Source: QAMX01 sp964448855 (GTDB lineage Bacteria > Bacillota > Clostridia > Oscillospirales > QAMX01). From it: DNA of 64,000 nt. Below are positions 44,161 to 54,086 of the stretch, piece by piece; the first letter of the stretch is position 1, and every line of letters begins with the position of its first letter. The position numbers were made by a program, and so were the translations under genes. The notes under the pieces are model-generated. The model did not search any database, was not told the origin of the DNA, and worked only from the letters and a program-made list of their open reading frames with translations. The stretch lies in NCBI GenBank assembly GCA_964448855.1, contig CAYUXI010000013.1:1-64000 (forward strand), written 5' to 3'.

Positions 44161-45365
44161 CACCGTGCTGTCTCCTGTTTGTCCGACCGGTACAGGCAGC
44201 GGCCGTCGCGGTAGACGCGCTGCATCCGGATGTCATTGTCGAACACGGTGAGATCGGCCTTGAAGTCCGGTGCCACGCGGCCGCGATCGTTCAGGCCCAT
44301 GATGCGTGCCGGTGTTGCCGTCGCCATGCGGACAGCGTCCTCGATCGTTGCACCGGCGACATCGCGCATCACGCGAACCAGCCGATCCGTTGTGGCGACG
44401 CTCCCGGCGAACGCCGTGCGATCCATCAGCTTGGCGACGCCGTCCTCGATAATGACCGGGACGCCCGTCTCGCGGTCGCCCAGCATGGAGGTGCCGCTCG
44501 TCTGTCCGGCGGCGCGCATCGAGTCGGTAATCAGGGCGATATGTGCCGGCCCCTTGGTCTGATAGATGAGCTTCAGCAGCGTCTGCGGCAGGTGGACGCC
44601 GTCGGCAATGATTTCCACGTCCAGGTCATCCGTGATGAAGGCCGTTTCCACGGGGCCTGCATGGCGGAAGGCATGAATCCGCTGCACGCCGGCCATGGCC
44701 GAATACAGGTGGGTGCAGAGGGAGAAGCCGTTTTCAAACGCCTCGATGACCTGTTCATAGACCGCCATCGTGTGTCCCATGGACGGCAGAATGCCCGATG
44801 CGCGGAGGCGGCGACCCATTTTCAGTGCGCCCGGCAGCTCCGGCGCGATGCTCCAGCGGACGATATCGTCCGAATGCGACAGGATGTCCTCGACCTCCTG
44901 CAGGTCGGGATTGCGCACATAGCGCGGATCCATTGCGCCCTTCTGCGCGATGTTGAAATAGGGGCCTTCCAGATGGAGGCCGCACAGCGCGGCGCCGTCA
45001 TTTTTCATCGTTTTGGCCTTGCGGTACGCATCAAACACCGGGAACAGCGATTCATTGGTGGAGCTGACGGTGGAGGGGAAAATGGAGGTGGTGCCGTGCT
45101 CCAGATGCGCTCTGGCCGCGCCGAGGATGCCCTCTGCCTCCCCGTCCATAAAGTCGAAGCCGCCGCCGCCGTGCGTATGGAGGTCAATGAAGCCCGGCGC
45201 GATGTAGCTGTCCTCGACGTCGATTCGTTCGTCGCACGCCACATCGCCCGTTGCGCCGGTGCCGACCGCCAGAATCCGGCCGTCCGCATCGTCAAACAGG
45301 ACATAGCCGTCCTTCAGGACTCTCCACGGTGTGATGACATTTCCATGATATAAAAGCGTTTTCAC
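44160..45365 (-). CDS. nagA: N-acetylglucosamine-6-phosphate deacetylase
   Basis: NagA removes acetyl from GlcNAc-6-P, feeding amino sugars into glycolysis. The 401-residue amidohydrolase shows GFIDLHTHGGGGFDFMDG near residues 55-72, a long FPSTVSST segment, HLEGPYFN, the late LITDSMRAAG with the catalytic Asp, and DGVAKLMDRTAFAGS. The start is GTG 45365, nine bases after AAAGGAG. nagB is not adjacent. Confidence 0.95.
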   Translation of the reverse strand: MKTLLYHGNVITPWRVLKDGYVLFDDADGRILAVGTGATGDVACDERIDVEDSYIAPGFIDLHTHGGGGFDFMDGEAEGILGAARAHLEHGTTSIFPSTVSSTNESLFPVFDAYRKAKTMKNDGAALCGLHLEGPYFNIAQKGAMDPRYVRNPDLQEVEDILSHSDDIVRWSIAPELPGALKMGRRLRASGILPSMGHTMAVYEQVIEAFENGFSLCTHLYSAMAGVQRIHAFRHAGPVETAFITDDLDVEIIADGVHLPQTLLKLIYQTKGPAHIALITDSMRAAGQTSGTSMLGDRETGVPVIIEDGVAKLMDRTAFAGSVATTDRLVRVMRDVAGATIEDAVRMATATPARIMGLNDRGRVAPDFKADLTVFDNDIRMQRVYRDGRCLYRSDKQETAR

Positions 45366-45394
45366 GAAGATTTTCTCCTTTTTTTGGCACAAGT

Positions 45395-45429
45395 CCCCTG
45401 CCGCCGAAGCGCTGCTCCGGCGGCAGGGG
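45395..45429 (-). terminator. Hairpin terminator after gpmI
   Basis: A 12-base GC-rich stem (45395-45406 with 45418-45429) lies just beyond the gpmI stop and before nagA. On the minus strand the tail reads ACTTGTG, so the T tract is poor. Confidence 0.65.
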
Positions 45430-45435
45430 CTGTGA

Positions 45436-47004
45436 TTATTTCAGCATACTGGCTTCCCAGCAATCCGGCGCTTTGAGGCCGAACAGCGCAGCGACGGTCG
45501 GTGCGACATTCGCCAGACCGAATTCGCCGTCTGCCAGTTCAACGGTACGCTCCTTGTCGTAGACGATGAACGGAACCGGGTTCAGCGAGTGCGCGGTGCG
45601 CACCTGCAGCTTGCCTTTCTTATTCTTTTCGGCCATTTCATCGGCATTGCCGTGGTCAGCCGTCACGATCAGGGTGACATTTTCCTCGTCACAGACGGCC
45701 TTCAGCCGTGCAAGCATCAGATCCAGCGCGGAGACGGCGACGATGGCCGCGTCCATGCTGCCGGTGTGGCCGACCATATCGCCGTTCGGGAAGTTGCAGC
45801 GGAGGAAGCCGTACTTCTTCGAGCGGATGGCGTCGATCAGATCATCCGTGATTTTGGCGCATTTCATCCACGGCCGCTGGTCAAACGGGACGAGGTCGGA
45901 GGGGATTTCGTGGAAGGTTTCGAGCTGTTCATCGAACTTGCCGCTCTTGTTGCCGTTCCAGAAATAGGTCACATGGCCGTATTTCTGCGTTTCGCTGACG
46001 GCGTACTGGGCGATGTTGTTTTCGATCAGGAGCTCGGAGAGCGTATGGCGGATTTCCGGCGGATTGACGAGGAAGCGCTTCGGCAGCTTCAGGTCGCCGT
46101 CATACTGCAGCATCCCGGCATAGACGACCTGCGGACGGCGTTCGCGGTCAAAGAACGTGAACTGGTCGTCGTCAAACGCCATGCTGATTTCAATGGCGCG
46201 GTCGCCGCGGAAGTTGAAGAAGATCACGCTGTCGTTGTCTTCGATGGTGCCGACCGGCTGGCCGTTGTCGCCGATGACGAACGGCGGCAGATCCTGGTCA
46301 ATCGCACCGGTCTCTTCGCGCAGCGTCTCAATGGCGGCCTTGGCCGTCGCGAACTGGCGACCCTTGCCGAGGACGTGTGTATCCCAGCCGAGCTTGACCA
46401 TATTCCAGTTGGCCTGATAGCGGTCCATGGTGATGACCATGCGGCCGCCGCCGGATGCGATTTTCGCGTCAAACGCGCTGTCGTTCAGCTCAGCCAGCTT
46501 TTCCTCCAGCGCATCGACATACGTCAGCGCGGAGGTGGCGGGGACATCGCGGCCATCCAGCAGGATGTGGACGCGGCAGCGGCGGACGCCGTCGGCCTTG
46601 GCGCGTTCCAGCATGGCAAACAGGTGGCTGATGTTGGAGTGGACATTGCCGTCCGACAGCAGGCCCAAAAAGTGCAGTGTGGAGCCGTTCTGCACGCAGT
46701 TGCCGCTCGCCTCTTTCCAGGCGTCGGAGTCGTAGATTTTGCCGCTTTCGATGGATTCATTGACCAGCTTGGCGCCCTGCGAATAAATCTGGCCGCAGCC
46801 GAGGGCGTTGTGGCCGACCTCGCTGTTGCCCATATCGTCATCGGTCGGCAGACCGACGGCGGTGCCGTGTGCCTTCAGGCGAACCGTCGGGCATTCAGCC
46901 AGCAGCTGATCAAGCGTCGGCGTGTGTGCCGCCGTGACGGCATCGCCGATGCCGGTTTTCGAAAATCCTACGCCGTCCATGACGACAAGAAGAATGGGTT
47001 TCAT
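45436..47004 (-). CDS. gpmI: 2,3-bisphosphoglycerate-independent phosphoglycerate mutase
   Basis: GpmI interconverts 3- and 2-phosphoglycerate using two Mn ions and a Ser intermediate; in spore formers its pH dependence helps store 3-PGA. The 522-residue alkaline-phosphatase-superfamily protein shows VVMDGVGFSKTGIGDAV, DDDMGNSEVGHNALG with the catalytic Ser, and VTADHGNADEM near the end. It lies 39 bases after the sugar isomerase gene in the same direction. Confidence 0.96.
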   Translation of the reverse strand: MKPILLVVMDGVGFSKTGIGDAVTAAHTPTLDQLLAECPTVRLKAHGTAVGLPTDDDMGNSEVGHNALGCGQIYSQGAKLVNESIESGKIYDSDAWKEASGNCVQNGSTLHFLGLLSDGNVHSNISHLFAMLERAKADGVRRCRVHILLDGRDVPATSALTYVDALEEKLAELNDSAFDAKIASGGGRMVITMDRYQANWNMVKLGWDTHVLGKGRQFATAKAAIETLREETGAIDQDLPPFVIGDNGQPVGTIEDNDSVIFFNFRGDRAIEISMAFDDDQFTFFDRERRPQVVYAGMLQYDGDLKLPKRFLVNPPEIRHTLSELLIENNIAQYAVSETQKYGHVTYFWNGNKSGKFDEQLETFHEIPSDLVPFDQRPWMKCAKITDDLIDAIRSKKYGFLRCNFPNGDMVGHTGSMDAAIVAVSALDLMLARLKAVCDEENVTLIVTADHGNADEMAEKNKKGKLQVRTAHSLNPVPFIVYDKERTVELADGEFGLANVAPTVAALFGLKAPDCWEASMLK

Positions 47005-47042
47005 ATTGTTTCCAGCTTTCTTTTCAGATTTGATATCCTGTT

Positions 47043-47906
47043 TTATTTGCAGTCAATCCAGCGCTTCAGGTTGGCAATGCCGCATTCGATCGCCTGCAGT
47101 GTTTTTTCCATGCCTTCAAATTCAACGGTGACATAGCCGTCATATCCGGCGGTTTTCAGGATGCGGAGATCCTGGCGCACCGGGACGACGCCGTGACCGA
47201 TGACCGTGCCGCGCAGGTAATTCCCGGCGCGGGAGCAGAACCAGCCGTCTCCGGGGTTGTCCTCCATGCCGGATTTGCGGAGGAAGTCCTTGGCGTGGAC
47301 ATGGACGGTGAACGGAGCCACCTTGCCGACGGCAATGGCGCTGTCCTCATCGGCGCAGAGGAAGTTGCCCATATCGCAGAGCGCACCGTAATTTGTATGG
47401 TTGACAGCCGTGACCAGTGCGACAATCCGGTCGGCGTCCTGTGCGAACAGGCCGTGGTTCTCGCTGCAGGTGCGGATGCCGCGTTCGGCGGCATATTCCG
47501 TGACGCGGCGGCAGCTCTCCGCCAGGCGCGGCAGGACGGCGGGGAAGGTGCGGATGCCCTGATACCACGCCGGGAAGCCGTATGCGACGTCGTGCCGCAT
47601 GACGGGGACGCCCAGGATTTCGGCCAGATCGACCTCACGGCACGCCTGTTCCACGGCATCGTCCGGGTTTTCGTCCTTCAGGAAATTCGCGCCGACGGCA
47701 TACGCCACGATCGGCAGGCCGATTTTTTCGCTGTATGCGCGCAGCTCACGGGCGCGCTCTTCCTTCGTCATGCCCTCCGGCACGTCAAAGCCGGCGAACT
47801 CAAAGCCGTCTGCGCCGTGCTGCTTTGCGTGATCCATGGCGTCAAAGATGGTGAAATCCGCGTTGATCGCCTGGCTGTAGCTGTAGGAAGTGACCGATAC
47901 TTTCAT
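47043..47906 (-). CDS. Sugar phosphate isomerase/epimerase (TIM barrel)
   Basis: This 287-residue protein belongs to the xylose-isomerase-like barrel family: VSVTSYSYSQAIN, GADGFEFAGFD, ILGVPVMRHDVAYG, TCSENHGLF with metal-ligand Glu, GALCDMGNFLC, and VTVEFEGM. Substrate unknown. Two adjacent ATG codons (47909, 47906) follow GAGGAG; 47906 gives the better spacing. Confidence 0.85.
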   Translation of the reverse strand: MKVSVTSYSYSQAINADFTIFDAMDHAKQHGADGFEFAGFDVPEGMTKEERARELRAYSEKIGLPIVAYAVGANFLKDENPDDAVEQACREVDLAEILGVPVMRHDVAYGFPAWYQGIRTFPAVLPRLAESCRRVTEYAAERGIRTCSENHGLFAQDADRIVALVTAVNHTNYGALCDMGNFLCADEDSAIAVGKVAPFTVHVHAKDFLRKSGMEDNPGDGWFCSRAGNYLRGTVIGHGVVPVRQDLRILKTAGYDGYVTVEFEGMEKTLQAIECGIANLKRWIDCK

Positions 47907-47949
47907 CATAATCTCTCCTCGATTCAATCGGATACGGGGCAGGCCCGCA

Positions 47950-49047
47950 TCAGTTTAGAAAATCCTTCAGGCGTTTGGAACGGCTCGGATGGCGGAGCTT
48001 GCGGAGCGCCTTCGCCTCAATCTGGCGGATGCGTTCCCGCGTGACATTGAACTCCTTGCCCACCTCTTCCAGCGTGCGGGAACGGCCGTCCTCCAGGCCG
48101 AAGCGCAGCTTCAGCACCATTTCCTCGCGCGGAGTCAGCGTTTTCAGAACGCCCATCAGCTGTTCCTTCAGCAGCAGGAAGCTCGCCGCCTCCGCCGGTT
48201 CCGGCACATCGTCATCCGGGATGAAGTCGCCCAGGTGGCTATCTTCCTCTTCGCCGATCGGCGTTTCCAGAGAGACAGGATCCTGCGCAATCTTCATGAT
48301 TTCGCGGACTTTGTCGATGTTCATGTTCATTTCTTCGGCAATTTCTTCCGGCTGCGGGTCATGTCCGAGCTCCTGCAGCAGCTGGCGGGAGACGCGGGTG
48401 ACCTTGTTGATGGTTTCGACCATATGTACCGGGATGCGGATGGTTCTGGCCTGATCGGCAATGGCGCGGGTAATGGCCTGACGAATCCACCAGGTGGCAT
48501 AGGTTGAAAATTTATAGCCCTTTGTATAGTCAAACTTTTCGACGGCCTTGATCAGGCCGAGGTTGCCCTCCTGAATCAGATCCAGAAAGTGCATATTGCG
48601 ACCCATGTAGCGCTTTGCAATGCTGACGACCAGTCGGAGGTTCGCCTCCACCAGCCGCTGCTTGGCGGCGACGTCGCCCGCGGCCATCCGGTGCGCCAGC
48701 TCCGTCTCCTCATCGCTGGACAGCAGATCGACCTTGCCGATTTCCTTCAGGTACATCCGGACGTGGTCGTCCACGGCCAGATTTTCCATCAGGGATGCGT
48801 CGCTCAAATCCTCCGGCGGGATTTCCTCCAGGCTGTCCAAATCCATATCCTCGTCAGAAATCAGGTCGTCATCCGCCTGATTGACGTAATCCACCTGGAT
48901 TTCAATACCCATATTTTCGAGGCCGTCAATGAATTTATCGATCTGCTCGCCGTCCAGGTTCAAATCCTCCAGCGTTTCGGAAACCTCCTTGTAGTTCAGC
49001 TTCCCGCGTTTTTTCCCCTGTTCGATAATATCGTGCAGAACGTTCAT
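47950..49047 (-). CDS. rpoD: RNA polymerase primary sigma factor
   Basis: This is the housekeeping sigma factor (SigA). The 365-residue protein has region 1.1 remnants, region 1.2 (DDHVRMYLKEIG), region 2 (LRLVVSIAKRYMGRNMHFLDLIQEGNLGL split; KGYKFSTYATWWIRQAITRAI), region 3, and region 4 (REEMVLKLRFGL, TRERIRQIEAKALRKLRHP). ATG 49047 follows GAAGGA closely; ATG 49080, overlapping dnaG, lacks a site. The -35/-10 promoters seen in this window fit its specificity. Confidence 0.96.
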   Translation of the reverse strand: MNVLHDIIEQGKKRGKLNYKEVSETLEDLNLDGEQIDKFIDGLENMGIEIQVDYVNQADDDLISDEDMDLDSLEEIPPEDLSDASLMENLAVDDHVRMYLKEIGKVDLLSSDEETELAHRMAAGDVAAKQRLVEANLRLVVSIAKRYMGRNMHFLDLIQEGNLGLIKAVEKFDYTKGYKFSTYATWWIRQAITRAIADQARTIRIPVHMVETINKVTRVSRQLLQELGHDPQPEEIAEEMNMNIDKVREIMKIAQDPVSLETPIGEEEDSHLGDFIPDDDVPEPAEAASFLLLKEQLMGVLKTLTPREEMVLKLRFGLEDGRSRTLEEVGKEFNVTRERIRQIEAKALRKLRHPSRSKRLKDFLN

Positions 49048-49069
49048 TTTTCCTTCGTTTTCCACTGCG

Positions 49070-50830
49070 TTATCCTCCATCCCGCTGTTTGTTCTTCATC
49101 TTTACCATGCGTTCCAGCATATCCTGCTGATCTCCGCCGTCCGCCATAAGGCGGCGGCGCGACAGCGCTGCGCACAAATCCTCCAGCTCCCGCTCCGGGT
49201 TGATATGCGGTCGTTTGGCCGCAAGAATCCGGCTCAGCAGGCGAACCGTACTGTCGTCGGCCTCGCCGCTGATGCGGTTGAGGTGGAATGACGCATCCGT
49301 CTGGATTTTCTGCACCAGCATTTCAAAAATCCGCGCCAGCTCCGCCGATGTAAAATCCTCCGGCTGAAGCCGGGCAGCGGCGCGTTCGGCCAGCGCCGGG
49401 CGCTCCGCGATCAGCGCAATCAGGTCTTCCTCGGCACGAGCCGAGGCCGGATTTTCATAGTGGACGCCCATCTCCCGTGGCGGCTGAATGCGCTGCTCCA
49501 TGCTGACGTCGGCCGCGTGCTGCTTTTTCTGTTCGGCGCGGACACGCTTTTTGCGAATCGCCGCAATTTCGGCCAGCACGGCATCCCGACTGACGCCGGC
49601 CGCCTCCGCCACGCGCCCGGCATAGACCTCCGTTTCAATTTTGGAGCCCAGCTCCGCCAGCAGCTGTGCCGCGCTGCGGATATAGCGGATGCGCTCCTCG
49701 TCATTTTGCAGATCGACGCCCGCCTTCAAGGCGGCCAAGCGGTAATCCATCTGCTCCTCGCTGCGCTCCAGCACCCGTGCAAACGCTTCCGCGCCGTTGG
49801 TGCGGATGAATTCATCCGGGTCTTTTCCGCCCGGAACGCGCAGAATCCGGACGGTTTTCTCCGTCACCTGTGACAGAACCTTCACCGCCCGCTCCGTCGC
49901 TGCCGTTCCGGCGGCATCCGTGTCATAGGCGATGATGATCTGATCGGCGGCCTTGGCCAGCATCCGCGCCTGCTCCTCCGTCAATGCGGTACCCAGCGAA
50001 GCGACGGCAAAGCCAAAGCCGGCCTGATGCAGCGAAACGACGTCCATATAGCCCTCCACCAGCAGAATCCGGTGGTCGCCGGATTTTTTGGCCAGCTGGT
50101 AGGCATACAGGTTATTTTTCTTGGAGAAAACGGGCGTATTCCCCGTATTCAGATATTTTTGTCCCTTGACATCGGCAGCCAGCACGCGGCCGCCGAAGCC
50201 CACCACGTTCCCGCGGACGTCAATGATCGGGAACATGAGCCGGTGTCGGAACGTATCATAAATGCTGCGTTCGCCCTTTTTGGCCAGGCCGGCCTCCACC
50301 AGCTCATAGTCGGCGAAGCCCTGACCCTTTAGGTACCGCGTCAGCGCATCCCAGGAGTCGGGGGCATAGCCGATGCCAAACCGGCGAATCGTCGCCGCAG
50401 TCAGGCCGCGGCGGCGCACATAGGCCAGCGCCTCCTCCGAGGTTTTGTCCGCCAGCCGGTCATGGAAAAACCGGGCAGCGAGGCGGTTCGCCTCCAGTGT
50501 GCGTTTGCGGAGGTCGGCCATTCGGTCATTTTCGCCCTGCGGCATTTCCATATGGTACATTTCGGCCAGGAACGCCACGGCCTCCGGGAATTCGAGCCGT
50601 TCGACCTCCATGATGAACTGAATGACGCCGCCGCCCTTTCCGCAACCGAAGCAATAGTACAGCCCCTTGTCATCATCCACCGTAAAGGAAGCGGTTTTCT
50701 CCCCATGGAACGGGCAGAGTCCCCAGAGGCGACCGCCGCGATTGGTCAGCTGTGTATAGCGGGAAACGACCTGTGCCAGATCGGCACGCGCCGTCAGCTC
50801 ATCCAGAAATTCCGGGGGAATTCGCGCCAT
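49070..50830 (-). CDS. dnaG: DNA primase
   Basis: DnaG makes RNA primers at the fork. The 586-residue protein has the zinc finger with CPFH near 39-42 and CFGC near 60-63, the catalytic core, the TOPRIM LVEGYMDVVSLHQAGF segment with acidic residues, and a C-terminal DnaB-binding region. ATG 50830 lies eight bases after AAAAGGAGG. It precedes rpoD, the classic macromolecular-synthesis order. Confidence 0.96.
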   Translation of the reverse strand: MARIPPEFLDELTARADLAQVVSRYTQLTNRGGRLWGLCPFHGEKTASFTVDDDKGLYYCFGCGKGGGVIQFIMEVERLEFPEAVAFLAEMYHMEMPQGENDRMADLRKRTLEANRLAARFFHDRLADKTSEEALAYVRRRGLTAATIRRFGIGYAPDSWDALTRYLKGQGFADYELVEAGLAKKGERSIYDTFRHRLMFPIIDVRGNVVGFGGRVLAADVKGQKYLNTGNTPVFSKKNNLYAYQLAKKSGDHRILLVEGYMDVVSLHQAGFGFAVASLGTALTEEQARMLAKAADQIIIAYDTDAAGTAATERAVKVLSQVTEKTVRILRVPGGKDPDEFIRTNGAEAFARVLERSEEQMDYRLAALKAGVDLQNDEERIRYIRSAAQLLAELGSKIETEVYAGRVAEAAGVSRDAVLAEIAAIRKKRVRAEQKKQHAADVSMEQRIQPPREMGVHYENPASARAEEDLIALIAERPALAERAAARLQPEDFTSAELARIFEMLVQKIQTDASFHLNRISGEADDSTVRLLSRILAAKRPHINPERELEDLCAALSRRRLMADGGDQQDMLERMVKMKNKQRDGG

Positions 50831-50873
50831 ATCCATCGCCTCCTTTTCCGAGATCGGGCACTGCTGCGGCGGT

Positions 50874-51605
50874 TTACAGAATGGCCTCCGTGCCGTCCAG
50901 CGCGATGACAACCGGGATATCCAGCTTCTTCGCCAGCGCCTGAATCAGCGGGACGCCGCTGCGGCCATATTGGATGCCGTAATGATTGAAGATGATTTTT
51001 TCCGTGCCGGAATCCTTGAGAATCGGCTCATACAGCGCCGCATCGAAATGCGCCGTTTCGCAGACGACGATCTGCGGGCGCTCTGCCAGCAGCGGCAGCG
51101 GGAAATCGACGTCCGGGCTGCGGAGATCCCCGGTAAACAGGATTTTCTTGCCGGTTGCCACTTCCTCGAGCAGGAACGAATAGGAAAAATCGCAGTGCTG
51201 TGTCCGGCAGGCCGTCACGCGGAGAACCCCGTCCTCAAAAATGACACCGGGCTGAATCACGCGGAAATCCATCGGGCGCATGGCCATCTGCAGTGTGGAG
51301 AACCAGCCGTTCAGCGCCTGAATGCCCCGTTCGTGCGGGAAAAAGATGGCTGCATCGACCGTCCGGAAATACCAGTTGGCCAGGTCGACAAAGCTGAGCA
51401 GGCCGTCGATGTGGTCGCCGTGGAGATGCGTCAGGAAGATGCCCTTGACGGAATCCGGTGCCATGTCGCGTGTGATCAGTTCGTCAATCGCCTGCATCCC
51501 CATATCGACAAAATAGCGGTTCGCCCCGCATTCGACGAGTGCGCAGGAGCAGTGCCGGTGCTTTTCCGGCACGCCGTGGCTTGTCCCTAAAAAAATCAGT
51601 CTCAT
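50874..51605 (-). CDS. Metallo-beta-lactamase-fold protein (RNase Z/Lactonase-like)
   Basis: This 243-residue protein has the MBL fold: LIFLGTSHGVPEKHRHC, FLTHLHGDHIDGL (HxHxDH), LFTGDL, and a late NHYG in place of the final His motif. The first residues resemble RNase Z, but the length is shorter than tRNase Z and the exosite arm is absent, so a different phosphodiesterase or lactonase role is possible. It follows dgt by 43 bases. Confidence 0.82.
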   Translation of the reverse strand: MRLIFLGTSHGVPEKHRHCSCALVECGANRYFVDMGMQAIDELITRDMAPDSVKGIFLTHLHGDHIDGLLSFVDLANWYFRTVDAAIFFPHERGIQALNGWFSTLQMAMRPMDFRVIQPGVIFEDGVLRVTACRTQHCDFSYSFLLEEVATGKKILFTGDLRSPDVDFPLPLLAERPQIVVCETAHFDAALYEPILKDSGTEKIIFNHYGIQYGRSGVPLIQALAKKLDIPVVIALDGTEAIL

Positions 51606-51648
51606 GATCTGTTTCACGCTTCCTTTCTGTTTGGAGCTGTGTTGTTTT

Positions 51649-52722
51649 TCAGAAAATATGCCAGTTTTTTGGGATATAGATCTCTTTGAAAATTTCGACG
51701 GCGTAGCGGTCCGTCATGCTGGACAGATAGTCGCACAAAACACGCGGGATGCTCTCCCGCGCCAGCATGGCCAGGTACATGGGCGGCAGCTCCTCGAGCC
51801 GCCGTTCAAAATACCGGTACAGCTCTTCGAGAATCAGCCGAGCCTTGGATTCCTCGCTTTTGGCCGTCGGGTTTTGGTAGACATGGGCAAACAGGAAATC
51901 GCGCAGCCCGTCTGTCGCTGCGCCGACGCCGGGCGACATGGCAATGACAAAGCCCTGCGCCGTCAGCCCGCTGTTTTGGATGGCGTCAACGACCATCGTA
52001 TTGATTCGGTCGTGCGTCGTGCGGCCGAGAATGTCGCCAAACGCAGACGGGATATCGGATTCGTGCAGGACACCGGCGCGGACGGCATCGTCGATGTCGT
52101 GGTTGATGTACGCGACGCGATCCGACATGGCGACGATGCGCCCTTCAAAGGTGTCGGCGCGTTTGGGGCCGGTATGGCAGAGAATCCCATCGCGAACCTC
52201 TGCGGTCAGATTCAGACCCCGGCCGTTGTTTTCCAGCACATCCACAACGCGGAGGCTGTTTTCATTGTGCTTGAAGGAAATGCCGGCGATTTCCGCCAAT
52301 GCACGTTCGCCCGCATGGCCAAACGGGGTGTGCCCCAGATCGTGTCCCAGGGCGATGGCCTCTGTCAGGTCTTCGTTCAGGCAAAGAGCACGCGCAATGG
52401 TGCGGGCAATCTGCGACACTTCGAGCGTATGCGTCAGGCGGGTTCGGTAATGGTCGCCGTCCGGCGACAGGAACACCTGCGTTTTATGCTTGAGGCGGCG
52501 AAACGACTTCGCGTGCAGGATTCTGTCCCGGTCGCGCTGGAAGCAGGTGCGGACAGGGCATGGCGGCTCCTCCCGGAGACGCCCGGCAGAGTCCCCTGCA
52601 AATGCAGCCGACGCGCAGAGCGATTCCCGCTCCCGCCGTTCATTTTGCAGACGAATGCGATGTATTTCAGCAGTTTGCGCGTCCATGGGATCACCGTCCA
52701 TCCGTTGTCCGTTTCGGTTCAT
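51649..52722 (-). CDS. dgt: Deoxyguanosinetriphosphate triphosphohydrolase-like protein
   Basis: Dgt hydrolyses dGTP and other dNTPs to nucleoside and triphosphate. The 357-residue HD protein shows FRRLKHKTQVFLSPDGDHYRTRLTHTLEVSQI with the first His, ALGHDLGHTPFGHAGE with the HD pair, and a later DRVAYINHDIDDA. Start is the first ATG (52722); internal ATGs at 52701 and 52686 are alternatives. Confidence 0.93.
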   Translation of the reverse strand: MNRNGQRMDGDPMDAQTAEIHRIRLQNERRERESLCASAAFAGDSAGRLREEPPCPVRTCFQRDRDRILHAKSFRRLKHKTQVFLSPDGDHYRTRLTHTLEVSQIARTIARALCLNEDLTEAIALGHDLGHTPFGHAGERALAEIAGISFKHNENSLRVVDVLENNGRGLNLTAEVRDGILCHTGPKRADTFEGRIVAMSDRVAYINHDIDDAVRAGVLHESDIPSAFGDILGRTTHDRINTMVVDAIQNSGLTAQGFVIAMSPGVGAATDGLRDFLFAHVYQNPTAKSEESKARLILEELYRYFERRLEELPPMYLAMLARESIPRVLCDYLSSMTDRYAVEIFKEIYIPKNWHIF

Positions 52723-52813
52723 GCCGCCCTTGTCAAAAGCGCTCTATTCATAGAATCCGCATTTCGTGCGGAAACCCCTCTTTTTGCGAGAGCGATTTCA
52801 TCATTTTCGGCTC

Positions 52814-52835
52814 ATCGCCCGATTGAACGGGCGAT
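52814..52835. terminator. Hairpin between hprK and dgt
   Basis: Eight-base arms ATCGCCCG (52814-52821) and CGGGCGAT (52828-52835) are followed by TTTTTC on the plus strand and preceded by AAAAA on the minus strand; for the leftward hprK transcript it lacks a T tract. Confidence 0.45.
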
Positions 52836-52864
52836 TTTTCCGGTTTCTTTGTAGAATTTGTCGC

Positions 52865-53800
52865 TTATTGCAGACCCATTGCCGCGTTCAGGCGTTCTGA
52901 CAGCTCATGCGCGGCGTTGTAGCCCATGCGTTTGTTGCGGTCGTTCATGGCGGCGACCTCAATGATGATGGCCAGGTTGCGCCCCGGGCGCACCGGAACC
53001 GTCAGGGACGGCACGTCGATGCCCAAAATGTTCGTATATTCCGTATCCTCGCCCAGGCGGTCATAGATTTTGCCCTCTTTCCAGGGCTCCAGATGAATCA
53101 CCAGATCCACCTTTTCCGTCATTTTGACGGCAGCCATACCAAACAGGCGCTTGACGTCAATGATGCCGATGCCGCGCAGCTCGACGAAGTGGCGAATGAT
53201 TTCCGGCGCGCTGCCCACCAGCGTTTTCGACGAGACGCGTTTGATCTCGACGGCATCGTCGGCGATCAGGCGGTGGCCGCGCTTCACAAGCTCGATGGCC
53301 GTTTCGCTCTTGCCGACACCGCTGTCGCCCATGAGCAGAATGCCCTCGCCGTACACCTCAATCAGCACGCCGTGCCGGGTGATGCGCGGAGCCAGGTGGA
53401 TTTTCAGCGCAGCGATCAGCGCGCTCAACGTGGTGGAAGAGTCTTCCTTTGTCCGCAGAATCGTCACGCCGTACTCCTTCGCCAGCTCCAGACATTCGGG
53501 ATACGGCTCAATGTTGCGCGTGATGATCAGCGCGGGAATGTTCATTTTGAAGAGCTTTTCCAGAGAGGAACGGCGGCGTTCCGGCGTAAACCGGCTCAGG
53601 AAGGTCGTTTCGACCTTGCCGATCATCTGGAGACGTTCATTGTCGAAGAAATCATAAAAACCGGCCAGCTGAAGCCCACAGCGATTGACGTCGTCCGAAT
53701 AGACCAGAATATCCCGATAGCCCTCCGGTGCCGTTTCAACTGTAAAGGCCAGCTCATCAATCAGCGTTCCGAGTGCCACACTGTATCGGACACTATCCAT
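52865..53800 (-). CDS. hprK: HPr kinase/phosphorylase
   Basis: HprK phosphorylates HPr at Ser46 and controls carbon catabolite repression. The 311-residue protein has the N-terminal HPrK domain (VALGTLIDELAF and LIITRNIEPYPE) and the kinase domain with P-loop GDSGVGKSE near 158-166, the AHRLIADDAVEI-type stretch, and VDLVIHLEPW. ATG 53800 is used: it lies after GAGAGGAG and the protein then starts like the family. This is the canonical enzyme; the gene at 59987 is a divergent relative. Confidence 0.97.
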   Translation of the reverse strand: MDSVRYSVALGTLIDELAFTVETAPEGYRDILVYSDDVNRCGLQLAGFYDFFDNERLQMIGKVETTFLSRFTPERRRSSLEKLFKMNIPALIITRNIEPYPECLELAKEYGVTILRTKEDSSTTLSALIAALKIHLAPRITRHGVLIEVYGEGILLMGDSGVGKSETAIELVKRGHRLIADDAVEIKRVSSKTLVGSAPEIIRHFVELRGIGIIDVKRLFGMAAVKMTEKVDLVIHLEPWKEGKIYDRLGEDTEYTNILGIDVPSLTVPVRPGRNLAIIIEVAAMNDRNKRMGYNAAHELSERLNAAMGLQ

Positions 53801-53880
53801 TTTGGAACATCTCCTCTCTGTTGTGAACCGGTGCATTTCCGTCGCGAAAAGCTCCCGGTTCCAATTCTCATCCATTCTTT

Positions 53881-53910
53881 ATTATACCATATCTGTGCCC
53901 TTTCCTGCAA
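53881..53910 (-). promoter_or_regulatory. Promoter of hprK
   Basis: On the minus strand TTGCAG (53910-53905) and TATAAT (53886-53881) are separated by 18 bp, about 80 bases before the hprK start. Confidence 0.65.
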
Positions 53911-53955
53911 GTCTGTGCCGTTCGGAACGGGGCGATTTCTTCTCCACTACACGCA

Positions 53956-53984
53956 TTGACGTGCGAATCGATCTATGGTATACT
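53956..53984 (+). promoter_or_regulatory. Promoter of the nucleotidyltransferase gene
   Basis: TTGACG (53956-53961) and TATACT (53979-53984) are separated by exactly 17 bp, about 100 bases before the ATG at 54087. It is divergent from the hprK promoter and opens the accessory island. Confidence 0.75.
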
Positions 53985-54086
53985 GAATTAGGAGTTCCTC
54001 GACCCGTGCATGAGCCGCGTGATGTCTCCATGACGTATGATTGTCCTGTCAGCCAGCCGTTTTTGATGAGAGGAGTGTGTCCTTCC